DNA of 24,507 nt from VBAS01 sp964581455 (GTDB taxonomy: Bacteria; Bacteroidota; Bacteroidia; Chitinophagales; Chitinophagaceae): the NCBI GenBank assembly GCA_964581455.1, contig CAZOOT010000038.1, positions 1 to 24,507 of the forward strand. Direction: 5' to 3'. The position numbers and the translations under genes were made by a program. Positions 14,863 to 22,266 of this stretch are shown in pieces (the first letter of the stretch is position 1; every line of letters begins with the position of its first letter). The notes under the pieces are model-generated. The model had not been told where the DNA came from and made no database searches. It was given only the letters and a program-made list of their open reading frames with translations.

Positions 14863-17733
14863 ATGTTGAAATTCAGGCTTTTAATCTTGGTTCATTTGGT
14901 CTTTACCATGTCCTTATATGCTCAAACAAATGTATTAACAGGTAAAGTATTTGACGGAGAAACTAAAGAACCACTGGTTGGCGCCACAGTAAGAGCTGTA
15001 TTAGGAAAAGACTCTACAAGTGTTTTGTCAGATAAAAATGGTGAGTTTGTATTTAAAAACCTGGCCCCGGGAGATTATAAATTGAAGATCTCTTTTCTGG
15101 GTTATAATGTAACGTTGAGCGAATTTACCTGGGAGAATAAAGCTTTAACGCTGAATAATTTTTTTATTAACAGGGATGCTAAAACTTTAACTGGAGTAAC
15201 TGTGGTAAGTACACCCCCGTTGGTAAAGATTAAAGCCGATACTGTGGAAATAAGTGCTGCTCAATTAAAAGTAAATCCTGATGCAACATCAGAAGAGTTA
15301 ATCAGGAAAGCACCAGGTATAACAGTAGAAAATGGAATTGTAAAAGTGGGAGGTGAACAAGTAAGAAGAGTAACTGTAGATGGCAGGGATTTTTTTGGAG
15401 ATGATGCCACTGCTACTTTAAGAAACCTGCCTGCAGAAGTTGTTGACAAAATTCAGGTTTTCGACAGATTAAGCGATCAGTCACAATTCACAGGAATTGA
15501 TGATGGCAATACTGCAAAATCAATCAATATCGTTACAAAAGCCAATATGCGTAATGGCCAGTTCGGAAGAGTATTCGCCGGTTATGGAACCGACGATCAT
15601 TATCTGACTGGTGGAAATATGAGTTTTTTCAAAGACAATAAGCGTCTCTCAATTGTTGGACTTGCAAATGATGTAAACCAACAAAATTTTGCTGAAGTAG
15701 ATCTATTGGGTGCTACAAGCAGCAGTAATAGAGGCGGCGGTGGATTCAGAGGTGGCGGCGGTGGTCGTGGTGGAGGTGGTGGTTATGGTGGTGGCGGTTT
15801 TGGAGGAGGGGGTGGCGGATTCCTAATCGGCCAACAGCCCGGTATCAGTAAAACGAATTCAATTGGAATTAATTTTAACGATAAGTGGGGAACTAAACTG
15901 GATGTAAGTGGCAGCTATTTTTTTAATAACAGGAATGTTTCTAATTATGAAACATTAACCAGGCAGAATTTCTTAACGGCAGATTCAAGCCAGTTTTATT
16001 ACCAGGAAAATACTTCTTCCAACAAGAATTATAATCACAGGGCCAATTTCAGGTTTGAATACCGGATTGATTCATTCAACTCCATCATGGTTACCCCATC
16101 TATCAATATTCAGAACTATAATTCAAACAGTGATCTTTCAGGACTTAACTATTTAAATGCGGGTGACAATCTGAGTTCAACTGAGAATATTTCCAGTTCA
16201 GAAAGCGGAGCAATAAATGTTAATAACAATATTCTTTACCGTCATCGTTTTAAAAAACCTGGAAGAACATTTTCTGTAAACCTGAATACCGGTATAAATA
16301 ATAATGACGGGGAATCTTATACAGATGCTTATAGTACCTATTTTAAACGTGCTGCTAGCTTCAATGATTCTTTACAAATTTTTAAGGACCAGTCTACAAA
16401 AGGCTACCAGATTTCCTCAAATATAAATTATACCGAGCCGATTGGTAAAAAAGGAGTTGCCCTGGAATTCCGTTATAATCCTTCTTATAACTCAAATAAG
16501 TCAGATCTGGAAACCTACAATTTTGAGAATTCAACCAAATTATATTCTGAATTTGACCCCAGTCTTTCCAATGTTTTCGAAAACACATATTTTACACAAA
16601 GAGCCGGTGTTACTTTCAATAAGGGAGAAAGGAACAAACAGATTTCTTTTGGATTTGATTATCAGTCTGCAGTCTTAGAGAGTGATCAGTTTTTCCCCTA
16701 TGCTGCAAATGTGAAAAGAACATTTCAAAATATTTTACCCAATGCAAGAATAAATCTTCCATTGTCAAAACAGGCTACGCTCAGAATTTTTTACCGGGCA
16801 AGCACCAATGCTCCCTCTGTGAACCAATTGCAGGGTGTGATCAATAATAATAATCCATTGCAACTTTCTACAGGAAATCCGGACCTGGATCAGCAATATG
16901 GACACAGGTTAGGTCTGCGTTATCAATTTACAAATACAAAGAAAGGGATCAGTTTCTTTGCCAATATGTTCGGATCTGCTACCAGCGATTATGTAGCTTC
17001 TGCTACATACATTGCAAAACGAGATTCTGTTTTGTCTCCAACTGTTACTTTATTCAGGGGTTCTCAGCTGAACAAACCAATTAACCTGGACGGGCAATGG
17101 AACCTGAATACTTTTGTTACGTTGGGTATGCCGTTAAAAGCGATCAAAACAAATATGAATATGAATGCAGGATTTGTTTATAATCGTACACCCGGTATGA
17201 TCAACAATGTACTTAGCATTTCCAATTCATATAATTTCAGTACCGGCATCGTGTTTGCAAGCAATGTTAGCCAGTATGTGGATTTTACAGTTTCTTATAA
17301 TGGAAATTTCAATAATGCAGTCAATACAATTCAGCCCCAGTTTGACAACAAATATTTTACACATACCGGAGGCTTCAGGCTAAACCTGTTGTCAAAAAAC
17401 GGTTGGTTGTTTAATAATGATATAGCAAATCAAACCTATAAAGGATTAAGTGAAGGATTCAACCAGAACTACTGGTTATGGAGCATGGCAGTGGCAAAAA
17501 AATTCCTGAAAGACCAAAAAGGAGAATTAAGACTTTCTGTATTCGATTTGCTGAAACAAAACCAGAGCATTGCCCGTACTGTAAGCGAAACCTATATTGA
17601 AGATGCGAATACAAGAGTTTTGCAGCAATATTTCATGATGACATTTACGCTGAATCTTAGGAATTTTGGAAAGGCACCCGCAAGACCACAAAATTTTGAT
17701 CCGGGTATGATGAGGGATTTCAGAAGGAATTAG
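14863..17733 (+). CDS. Outer-membrane beta-barrel protein (TonB-receptor-like, with glycine-rich loop)
   Basis: This is a 956-residue outer-membrane protein. The signal peptide ends MSLYAQ. A carboxypeptidase-regulatory-like domain follows (about 25-100, LTGKVFDGETKEPLVGATV), then a plug-like domain (about 115-235, IRKAPGITVENGIVKVGGE and VDGRDFFGDDATATLRNLP), then a large beta barrel of the OMP_b-brl_3 kind. Residues 291-319 form an almost pure glycine tract with a few R, F and Y. The C-terminus is not the usual terminal aromatic but a basic tail ending MMRDFRRN. The ligand is unknown. The gene sits 41 bases before an ECF sigma factor gene on the same strand, so it may be its target or sensor partner. 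A near -7 box, TAATTTAG (14841-14848), precedes it; the rest of 14693-14862 is AT-rich with no recognisable feature. Confidence 0.85.
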   Translation: MLKFRLLILVHLVFTMSLYAQTNVLTGKVFDGETKEPLVGATVRAVLGKDSTSVLSDKNGEFVFKNLAPGDYKLKISFLGYNVTLSEFTWENKALTLNNFFINRDAKTLTGVTVVSTPPLVKIKADTVEISAAQLKVNPDATSEELIRKAPGITVENGIVKVGGEQVRRVTVDGRDFFGDDATATLRNLPAEVVDKIQVFDRLSDQSQFTGIDDGNTAKSINIVTKANMRNGQFGRVFAGYGTDDHYLTGGNMSFFKDNKRLSIVGLANDVNQQNFAEVDLLGATSSSNRGGGGFRGGGGGRGGGGGYGGGGFGGGGGGFLIGQQPGISKTNSIGINFNDKWGTKLDVSGSYFFNNRNVSNYETLTRQNFLTADSSQFYYQENTSSNKNYNHRANFRFEYRIDSFNSIMVTPSINIQNYNSNSDLSGLNYLNAGDNLSSTENISSSESGAINVNNNILYRHRFKKPGRTFSVNLNTGINNNDGESYTDAYSTYFKRAASFNDSLQIFKDQSTKGYQISSNINYTEPIGKKGVALEFRYNPSYNSNKSDLETYNFENSTKLYSEFDPSLSNVFENTYFTQRAGVTFNKGERNKQISFGFDYQSAVLESDQFFPYAANVKRTFQNILPNARINLPLSKQATLRIFYRASTNAPSVNQLQGVINNNNPLQLSTGNPDLDQQYGHRLGLRYQFTNTKKGISFFANMFGSATSDYVASATYIAKRDSVLSPTVTLFRGSQLNKPINLDGQWNLNTFVTLGMPLKAIKTNMNMNAGFVYNRTPGMINNVLSISNSYNFSTGIVFASNVSQYVDFTVSYNGNFNNAVNTIQPQFDNKYFTHTGGFRLNLLSKNGWLFNNDIANQTYKGLSEGFNQNYWLWSMAVAKKFLKDQKGELRLSVFDLLKQNQSIARTVSETYIEDANTRVLQQYFMMTFTLNLRNFGKAPARPQNFDPGMMRDFRRN
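15733..15819 (+). repeat. Low-complexity GGN-rich tract encoding a glycine-rich loop
   Basis: About 29 consecutive codons are mostly GGN glycine codons, interrupted by TTC, AGA, CGT, TAT and TTT. The tract lies inside the outer-membrane barrel gene and stands out sharply from the AT-rich surroundings. Such tracts can change length by slippage. Confidence 0.85.
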
Positions 17734-17774
17734 ATTTTGCATAAATTGAAAACATAATAAACAAATGAATTGCC

Positions 17775-18356
17775 TTGAGGACAGAATTGGAATTGATAGA
17801 ACAACTAAAACAGAAAGATGAGTCTGCCTTCAAGGCCATAGTAGAACAATGGCAGGATATGGTTTATAATACCATTCTGGGGATCGTTCAGAACGAAACA
17901 GAAGCCGAAGACCTTTCACAGGATGTATTTATAAAGGTTTTTGAGAATATCAGTTCTTTTAAAGGTCAATCAAAATTCAGCACCTGGTTATACCGGATAG
18001 CAACTACTACTTCATTGGATCATTTAAGAAGTAAAAAGAGAAAGAAAAGGTTTGGCTTTATTTTTTCACTTGGCGGTTCTGATGAAAATGAAACTGACAG
18101 AATTCCAGATTTTCATCATCCCGGTGTAAAGTTGGATAATAAAGAAAGGGCATCAGTTTTATTTAAAGCCATTGATAAATTACCGGAAAACCAGAAAGTG
18201 GCCTATACTTTACACAAATTGGAAGGAATGAGTTATAAAGATATTAGCGAGATCTTAGACTCTACCGTATCCGCCGTTGAATCCTTAATGAGCAGGGCAA
18301 ATGGAAATTTGAGAAAGGATTTGGAAGAATTTTATAAAAACCAAATGAAAGGGTGA
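17775..18356 (+). CDS. ECF-type RNA polymerase sigma factor (TTG start)
   Basis: This 193-residue protein has sigma region 2 (AFKAIVEQWQDMVYNTILGI, EAEDLSQDVFIKVFENISSF, FSTWLYRIATTTSLDHLRSK) and region 4 (LPENQKVAYTLHKLEGMSYK, then SAVESLMSRANGNLRK), with no regions 1 or 3, as in ECF sigma factors. No in-frame ATG precedes region 2: a TGA lies at 17766-17768, so TTG at 17775 is the best start (RTELELIEQLKQKD). An out-of-frame ATG at 17765 opens an 18-codon overlapping ORF. Downstream lie a small membrane protein of anti-sigma layout and a CnrX/Spy-like protein. I infer that the sigma factor is held by the former and released by an envelope signal. Confidence 0.9.
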   Translation: MRTELELIEQLKQKDESAFKAIVEQWQDMVYNTILGIVQNETEAEDLSQDVFIKVFENISSFKGQSKFSTWLYRIATTTSLDHLRSKKRKKRFGFIFSLGGSDENETDRIPDFHHPGVKLDNKERASVLFKAIDKLPENQKVAYTLHKLEGMSYKDISEILDSTVSAVESLMSRANGNLRKDLEEFYKNQMKG

Positions 18357-18392
18357 AGGAAAGATTATAAAAAATCGTCAAATTTGTTAGCA

Positions 18393-18731
18393 ATGATAAA
18401 TAAAGAAAACATACAGCAAGAAGTAGACAAAATCCTGGAAAGCCTGGATGGGATAAACAGGGCTGCGGCAAATCCATTTTTGTTTACCCGCATCAGGGCC
18501 AGGATGAATAAACAAAGTGGTTGGGAAAAAGTTACTTTTTTACTAAGCCGTCCTGTTATTGCTTTTGCAATACTGGTGGCAGTTGTTGGGATAAATGCCT
18601 TGGCTGTATTTGGTACAAAGGACCAGGAATTGAGTCAGGAAAAAGGAAGTTTAGCTATTACAGATATTGCTGAAGAATATAATATGGTTGCAAACAATAA
18701 TTATTATTACGAAAATATACCCGGCGAATGA
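18393..18731 (+). CDS. Small membrane protein, probable anti-sigma factor
   Basis: This is a 112-residue protein not recognised by motif. It has about 45 soluble N-terminal residues (INKENIQQEVDKILESLDGI, then FLFTRIRARM), one transmembrane segment (about 50-72, RPVIAFAILVAVVGINALAVF) and a short outer tail containing NNNYYYEN. This is the layout of CnrY-like or minimal anti-sigma factors: a cytoplasmic sigma-binding helix plus one membrane span. It follows an ECF sigma gene by 36 bases and overlaps the next gene by four (ATGA). The start is the ATG at 18393; a TTG nine bases upstream is less likely. The function is inferred from position and topology alone. Confidence 0.65.
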   Translation: MINKENIQQEVDKILESLDGINRAAANPFLFTRIRARMNKQSGWEKVTFLLSRPVIAFAILVAVVGINALAVFGTKDQELSQEKGSLAITDIAEEYNMVANNNYYYENIPGE

Positions 18732-19222
18732 GTTACTTAAAGAACTATAAACTATTGGTGCTGATCATTGCAGCCTTATTCATTACCAACATAGGACTGC
18801 TATATTTCTATGTATGGAAAAAACATAATACACCACATAGGTCAATGAAAGAACAGGTGCTTTCACGACTGGAAAAAGAAGTAGGATTCAGTAAGGAGCA
18901 ATTGGCTGCCTATGATAGTATGCGGACAAAACATTTTGAATCAATCGGGCCAATGTTTGAAGAATTGAGATTGGCCAAAGACAGTTTTTTCAGGCTTATT
19001 AATCAACCGGTGATAAACGATTCAATTATTGATCAGTATTCAATGCAGATCAGGATCAAACAACAGGCGATCGATATTAAAATGCTTAAATATTTCAGGT
19101 TAACCAAGAGCCTTTGTACTGAGGAACAATTACCCAAAATGGATTCTTTTTTGCAAAGCATAACAAAGAAAATGTATGGCGGCGGACGTCGCCGACCCGG
19201 CCCTGATCAGAATAAAAAGTAA
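18728..19222 (+). CDS. Membrane-anchored Spy/CnrX-like periplasmic sensor protein
   Basis: This 164-residue protein has one N-terminal transmembrane segment (about 8-28, LLVLIIAALFITNIGLLYFY). The periplasmic domain is helical and amphipathic: EVGFSKEQLAAYDSMRTKHF, a second helix RLAKDSFFRLI, and a late FRLTKSLCTEEQLPKMDSF that matches the LTxxQ-type element of the Spy/CpxP/CnrX (heavy-metal-resistance) fold. The C-terminus is basic and glycine-rich. The start overlaps the upstream stop as ATGA, which suggests translational coupling with the putative anti-sigma factor. In Cnr-type systems the protein in this position senses metal and controls the anti-sigma factor. Histidines are present near the anchor (HNTPHRS), but a full metal site is not evident, so the signal is unknown. 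Confidence 0.7.
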   Translation: MSYLKNYKLLVLIIAALFITNIGLLYFYVWKKHNTPHRSMKEQVLSRLEKEVGFSKEQLAAYDSMRTKHFESIGPMFEELRLAKDSFFRLINQPVINDSIIDQYSMQIRIKQQAIDIKMLKYFRLTKSLCTEEQLPKMDSFLQSITKKMYGGGRRRPGPDQNKK

Positions 19223-19242
19223 ATTCTAAAAAACACAATAAA

Positions 19243-19638
19243 ATGAAAAAAGCAATTTTTGCACTTCTGTTTATATCAGCAACAGGCAGTTTAACTGCGA
19301 TAGCACAGGGTGGAGGTTTTCAACAACGTACTCCCGAGGAAAGATTAAAGCCAGTACACTTTAAGATTGATAGTGCATTTAAACTTGATGCAGAAACCAT
19401 CAAGAAAGTGGACGATATTTTTTTAGCATCTTATAAGGAGTCCGATAAACTGAGAGAAGAATTGATGAACAGTGGCAGCCAGGATTTTCAGGCAATGCGT
19501 GAAAAGATGACCCCGATCAATGAAGCAAGAGACAAAAAGCTCAAGGAAATTTTAGGTGAGGCGAATTACAAAATCTGGAAAGAGTCTATTGAGCCAACTT
19601 TAGGAAGAAGAGGAGCTGGTGGCGGAAACAGACAATAA
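19243..19638 (+). CDS. Secreted Spy-like helical protein
   Basis: This 131-residue exported protein has a signal peptide ending TAIAQ. The mature chain is mostly helical and charged (KIDSAFKLDAETIKKVDDIF, EARDKKLKEILGEANYKIWK), flanked by glycine-rich ends (GGGFQQR and RRGAGGGNRQ). The ILGEANYKIW stretch is in the place of the ILTPEQ element of Spy-like periplasmic chaperones. It lies 20 bases after the membrane-anchored Spy/CnrX-like gene, so it is probably in the same unit and may be a target or soluble partner. Identification is by pattern only. Confidence 0.7.
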   Translation: MKKAIFALLFISATGSLTAIAQGGGFQQRTPEERLKPVHFKIDSAFKLDAETIKKVDDIFLASYKESDKLREELMNSGSQDFQAMREKMTPINEARDKKLKEILGEANYKIWKESIEPTLGRRGAGGGNRQ

Positions 19639-19665
19639 ATTTTTCTTTTACATATGAGCAGTTAA

Positions 19666-19695
19666 AAAAATCCCTGGATTCTTCCGGGGGTTTTT
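19666..19695. terminator. Bidirectional terminator between convergent units
   Basis: The arms AAAAATCCCTGGA (19666-19678) and TCCGGGGGTTTTT (19683-19695) give 13 pairs, two of them G-U, around the loop TTCT. The A-run and T-run on either side allow use from both strands. It separates the plus-strand Spy-like gene from the minus-strand anti-sigma gene, whose stop codon is only a base away. Confidence 0.85.
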
Positions 19696-19696
19696 G

Positions 19697-20458
19697 TTAT
19701 ATATTCCCTCTCAGATATTCTTCACTCATCGTTGGTGTAAGATTACCACCTGCTTTTTCCAATGTCACGGTAAAGGCAGTAGCTCCGGCGGGTACATTTT
19801 CCATTTCAATAAACCTTCCCCTGATTGCATCATTAATAATTCCGATACTCACGGGTTTGCCATCAACCATTGCCCATAATTGATAATCTCTGGTGCTTGA
19901 TGACATAGGTAAATGGTGGATCATGATAAATATCTTGCCGGTCTTTTTATCCCAAAACATGGTACAGCGGCAGATAGCATGTGTGCCTACTCCATACATG
20001 GCTACCGGTGTGATCCGTGGATCCAGCATGATCTTATAGTCTCCGATTGGGAGTGATTCAGGAGTATTTTTTGTTGCAGCTAATTCTTTACGTAGCCCGG
20101 AAGCCTCGTTATTTAGTGTATAAATGAAATAACCAGACACTATCAATAATAAAATGGCAGCAGCTGCCAGGGGTTTTAACCAGTTTATTTTTTTTATTAC
20201 GCTTGCAGATGATGTTTTGAATGCTGGTGATTGAAGCTCTTTTAATTTATTCAGGATAAGTTCATCAGTTTCTACTGAAGGTAAAGTGAAATTGTTCTGC
20301 ATATTTTCTTCCAGCTGAATTTCATAATCAGTGATTGCTTTTTCTAATTCCGGATATTGCTTACGCAAAGTTTCTACTTCTTTTTTATCAGTTTCATTGC
20401 ACAGTCCCATTACATACTGTTCAATGATGCCGGATGATATGTATTCCTGGATATTCAT
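19697..20458 (-). CDS. RskA-family anti-sigma factor
   Basis: This 253-residue membrane protein has a cytoplasmic sigma-binding part (about 1-90: ISSGIIEQYVMGLCNETDKK, the usual N-terminal helix pattern), one transmembrane segment (about 94-114, PLAAAAILLLIVSGYFIYTL) and an outer domain. The outer domain carries the RskA signature: DYQLWAMVDGKPVSIG (Y192, W195, D199, G200, P202) and AFTVTLEKAGGNLTPT, ending EEYLRGNI. No HxxxCxxC zinc motif is present in the N-terminal part. Unusually, the outer domain has a C-x-C pair (C163, C165 in HAICRCTMFW). The ATG begins immediately after the stop codon of the sigma factor gene with no gap, so the pair is co-translated. Confidence 0.9.
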   Translation of the reverse strand: MNIQEYISSGIIEQYVMGLCNETDKKEVETLRKQYPELEKAITDYEIQLEENMQNNFTLPSVETDELILNKLKELQSPAFKTSSASVIKKINWLKPLAAAAILLLIVSGYFIYTLNNEASGLRKELAATKNTPESLPIGDYKIMLDPRITPVAMYGVGTHAICRCTMFWDKKTGKIFIMIHHLPMSSSTRDYQLWAMVDGKPVSIGIINDAIRGRFIEMENVPAGATAFTVTLEKAGGNLTPTMSEEYLRGNI

Positions 20459-21004
20459 TTATTTGAAATGTTTTCTTAATTCCATAAGGGCATTCCTGAT
20501 CCTTGTTTTAATGGTACCCAAAGGTATATTTAAAGCTTTTGAAATTTCTTCTTGTGTACAACCATGAAAATATGCCAGTTCAAGTACTGCTTTATATTCT
20601 TCTTTTAGTTTATTCACCTCTTTTCTTAACCCTATCAGGTTTATATTTTGTTGGGTATTGCTTTTTTCTTCTATAGTATTAACGTAATTACTGATGTCAG
20701 CGTTTTTCAAAAAATTTTTATAATTTTTTGAACGTGTTTTATTGATGGCAGCATTTCTTGTAAGATTTAAAAGCCAGGTATACAGTCTCCCTTTTCCCGG
20801 ATCGTATTTATCAATATTATTCCAAACTGTGATAAAAACTTCCTGCAATACATCATTTGCTGTTTCAGTATCCGGCACAATCTGGCTGATGATATTATAC
20901 AGCGAACCTCTGTAATGTAAATATAAATGCCGGAACGCATCATTGGTTTTCTGTTTAAGAGAGTTTACCAATTCGCTTTCGCTATATAATGTTTTTTCTG
21001 TCAA
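20459..21004 (-). CDS. ECF-type RNA polymerase sigma factor (TTG start)
   Basis: This is a sigma-70 family protein of about 181 residues. Region 2 is RHLYLHYRGSLYNIISQIV, ANDVLQEVFITVWNNIDKY and GRLYTWLLNLTRNAAINKTR. Region 4 is KEEYKAVLELAYFHGCTQEE followed by ISKALNIPLGTIKTRIRNAL. No ATG is available: an in-frame stop lies just before a TTG at 21019, and a second TTG at 21004 opens TEKTLYSESELV. I prefer 21004 because a near-consensus -7 box (21023-21030) would place the transcript start at about 21016. It is followed without a gap by an RskA-type anti-sigma gene. The neighbouring divergent lipoprotein gene is the most likely direct target. Confidence 0.9.
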   Translation of the reverse strand: MTEKTLYSESELVNSLKQKTNDAFRHLYLHYRGSLYNIISQIVPDTETANDVLQEVFITVWNNIDKYDPGKGRLYTWLLNLTRNAAINKTRSKNYKNFLKNADISNYVNTIEEKSNTQQNINLIGLRKEVNKLKEEYKAVLELAYFHGCTQEEISKALNIPLGTIKTRIRNALMELRKHFK

Positions 21005-21022
21005 AAAATAATAATTCAATTA

Positions 21023-21030
21023 CAAAGATT
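21023..21030 (-). promoter_or_regulatory. Near-consensus -7 box for the sigma/anti-sigma pair
   Basis: On the minus strand this reads AATCTTTG, one mismatch from TAnnTTTG. It ends 18 bases before the preferred TTG start. It overlaps an inverted repeat (21027-21042). Confidence 0.35.
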
Positions 21031-21042
21031 AAAGAATTAATC
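21027..21042. repeat. Inverted repeat GATTAA-AGAA-TTAATC
   Basis: Two perfect 6-base arms flank a 4-base spacer and overlap the putative promoter of the sigma gene. It could be an operator. The arms are AT-rich, so chance is possible. Confidence 0.35.
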
Positions 21043-21119
21043 TTCAAAAAATGAAAACCATAACAATAATTATTTTGTAAATAAATCAGGGATGTCATAA
21101 AAGCGACAATTGCGGTATG

Positions 21120-21131
21120 CCGGTGCACCGG
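21120..21131. repeat. Perfect 12-base palindrome CCGGTGCACCGG
   Basis: This GC-rich palindrome lies in an AT-rich intergenic region between the divergent sigma gene and lipoprotein gene. In RNA it could form a four-pair stem with loop TGCA; flanking G and T add one wobble pair. It could be a regulator-binding site or part of a leader structure. Confidence 0.5.
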
Positions 21132-21132
21132 T

Positions 21133-21182
21133 TATAGCGATTTAACTGGCTGGCATTTATCTGTAAACAGTATATCGCTGTA
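21133..21182 (+). repeat. Extended stem-loop in the putative leader of the RskA-like lipoprotein gene
   Basis: TATAGCGAT (21133-21141) pairs with ATCGCTGTA (21174-21182) over nine positions with one wobble. It encloses a second perfect palindrome, CTGTAAACAG (21161-21170). The right arm ends 25 bases before the ATG at 21208. If transcribed, this would be a structured 5' region. I do not recognise it as a known riboswitch. Confidence 0.4.
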
Positions 21183-21207
21183 TTGCAAACTTTATAAACT
21201 AAATACC

Positions 21208-22161
21208 ATGACACTGCAACTTAATAAAGCTGCCGGAATAATATTGGCGGTATTTTTCCTGATAGCTTGTAAAAAAGAAATTACCCCTCTGCAATCAATT
21301 GAAGAATTGAGTACCGCAAAAATTAATAACCAGAATAACGGGAAATTAAAAAATGATGAACTGGAATTAAATATTTCTGGCCTTGAAGATCTGGGGTCAA
21401 ATGCCAGGTATGAAGGTTGGGTGATCATAGATGGAATTCCTGTTACTACAGGTGTATTTACAGTAAACAGTTCCGGACAAATGTCTCAAACAGTTTTTGA
21501 AGTACCGGCACCTGTTGGTAAATTAAAAAATGCTTCCATGTTTGTATTGACCATTGAACCATATCCCGATAATTCTCCAGCACCTAGTGACCAACACTTA
21601 GTAGCAGGAGCTTTTAATGGGTCTGAAGCTTCACTTTCTATTGGACATCCTGCAGCATTAAATACTGATTTTACATCAGCTACCGGATATTTTTTACTTG
21701 CTACTCCAACTACTGCATCTATGTTGGATGAATTAAGCGGAGTTTGGTTTATAAATAACATGAGCGGATCAGCAGTAGCCGGCCTTAGTTTGCCCACATT
21801 ACCTGCAGGTTGGCGATATGAAGGATGGGCAGTAATTGACGGAAAGCCTGTAACAACAGGAACTTTTATAAGCAGTACAATGGCTGATGCATCTGCTCTA
21901 TTTAGTGGTCCTTTGGAAGGTCCCCCATTCCCCGGCGAAGATTTTATCATGAATGCACCGGCAGGATTAACTTTCCCAACAAATCTATCAGGAAGTACAA
22001 TAGTTGTTTCAGTGGAACCATATCCTGATAATAGTCTGGCACCATTCTTATTAAAACCTTTGGTTAGCGGAGTTCCTAATCCTGCAGATGTACATTTTAC
22101 CTATGGAATGAATCTGAATGCCGGAAGTTTTCCAACAGGCACAGCCGTTAAAAAGAAGTAA
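21208..22161 (+). CDS. Lipoprotein with two RskA-ectodomain-like repeats
   Basis: This is a 317-residue lipoprotein with lipobox FLIAC (C21) and then a 40-residue linker rich in Asn and Lys. Two domain copies follow. Copy 1 has YEGWVIIDGIPVTTG (from Y68) and LTIEPYPDNSPAPS. Copy 2 has YEGWAVIDGKPVTTG (from Y204) and VSVEPYPDNSLAPF. The spacing Y-x2-W-x3-DG-x-PV-x2-G is identical to that in the outer domain of the neighbouring RskA anti-sigma factor (YQLWAMVDGKPVSIG, then TVTLEKAGGNLTPT). I infer a shared fold. No cysteine other than the lipidated one is present. It is divergent from the sigma/anti-sigma pair and is probably its target, or a partner that binds the same ligand or the anti-sigma factor. 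The function is not known. Confidence 0.75.
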   Translation: MTLQLNKAAGIILAVFFLIACKKEITPLQSIEELSTAKINNQNNGKLKNDELELNISGLEDLGSNARYEGWVIIDGIPVTTGVFTVNSSGQMSQTVFEVPAPVGKLKNASMFVLTIEPYPDNSPAPSDQHLVAGAFNGSEASLSIGHPAALNTDFTSATGYFLLATPTTASMLDELSGVWFINNMSGSAVAGLSLPTLPAGWRYEGWAVIDGKPVTTGTFISSTMADASALFSGPLEGPPFPGEDFIMNAPAGLTFPTNLSGSTIVVSVEPYPDNSLAPFLLKPLVSGVPNPADVHFTYGMNLNAGSFPTGTAVKKK

Positions 22162-22214
22162 TAGTATAACCGGGTAGTAACTTTTTTTAAATAAAGGGCT
22201 ATGAAGACACAAAA

Positions 22215-22243
22215 GAAGCGGTTGTAATAAACTCAACCGCTTC
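22215..22243 (+). terminator. Hairpin between the RskA-like lipoprotein and DM13 genes
   Basis: GAAGCGGTTG (22215-22224) and CAACCGCTTC (22234-22243) form ten perfect pairs around a 9-base loop. The following ATTTAAACTTT is a poor T-tract, so termination may be partial, allowing some read-through into the DM13 gene. Confidence 0.65.
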
Positions 22244-22253
22244 ATTTAAACTT

Positions 22254-22261
22254 TAAATTTG
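22254..22261 (+). promoter_or_regulatory. -7 box (TAAATTTG) for the DM13 gene
   Basis: TAAATTTG matches TAnnTTTG exactly but ends only five bases before the ATG at 22267, so the transcript would be leaderless or nearly so. I see no -33 element at the expected distance. Confidence 0.4.
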
Positions 22262-22266
22262 TAAAA

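Noticed and set aside
21486..21950. 154-codon minus-strand ORF inside the RskA-like lipoprotein gene.
   Set aside because: It is antisense to a gene with a lipobox and conserved repeats, and its composition is that of a shadow frame.
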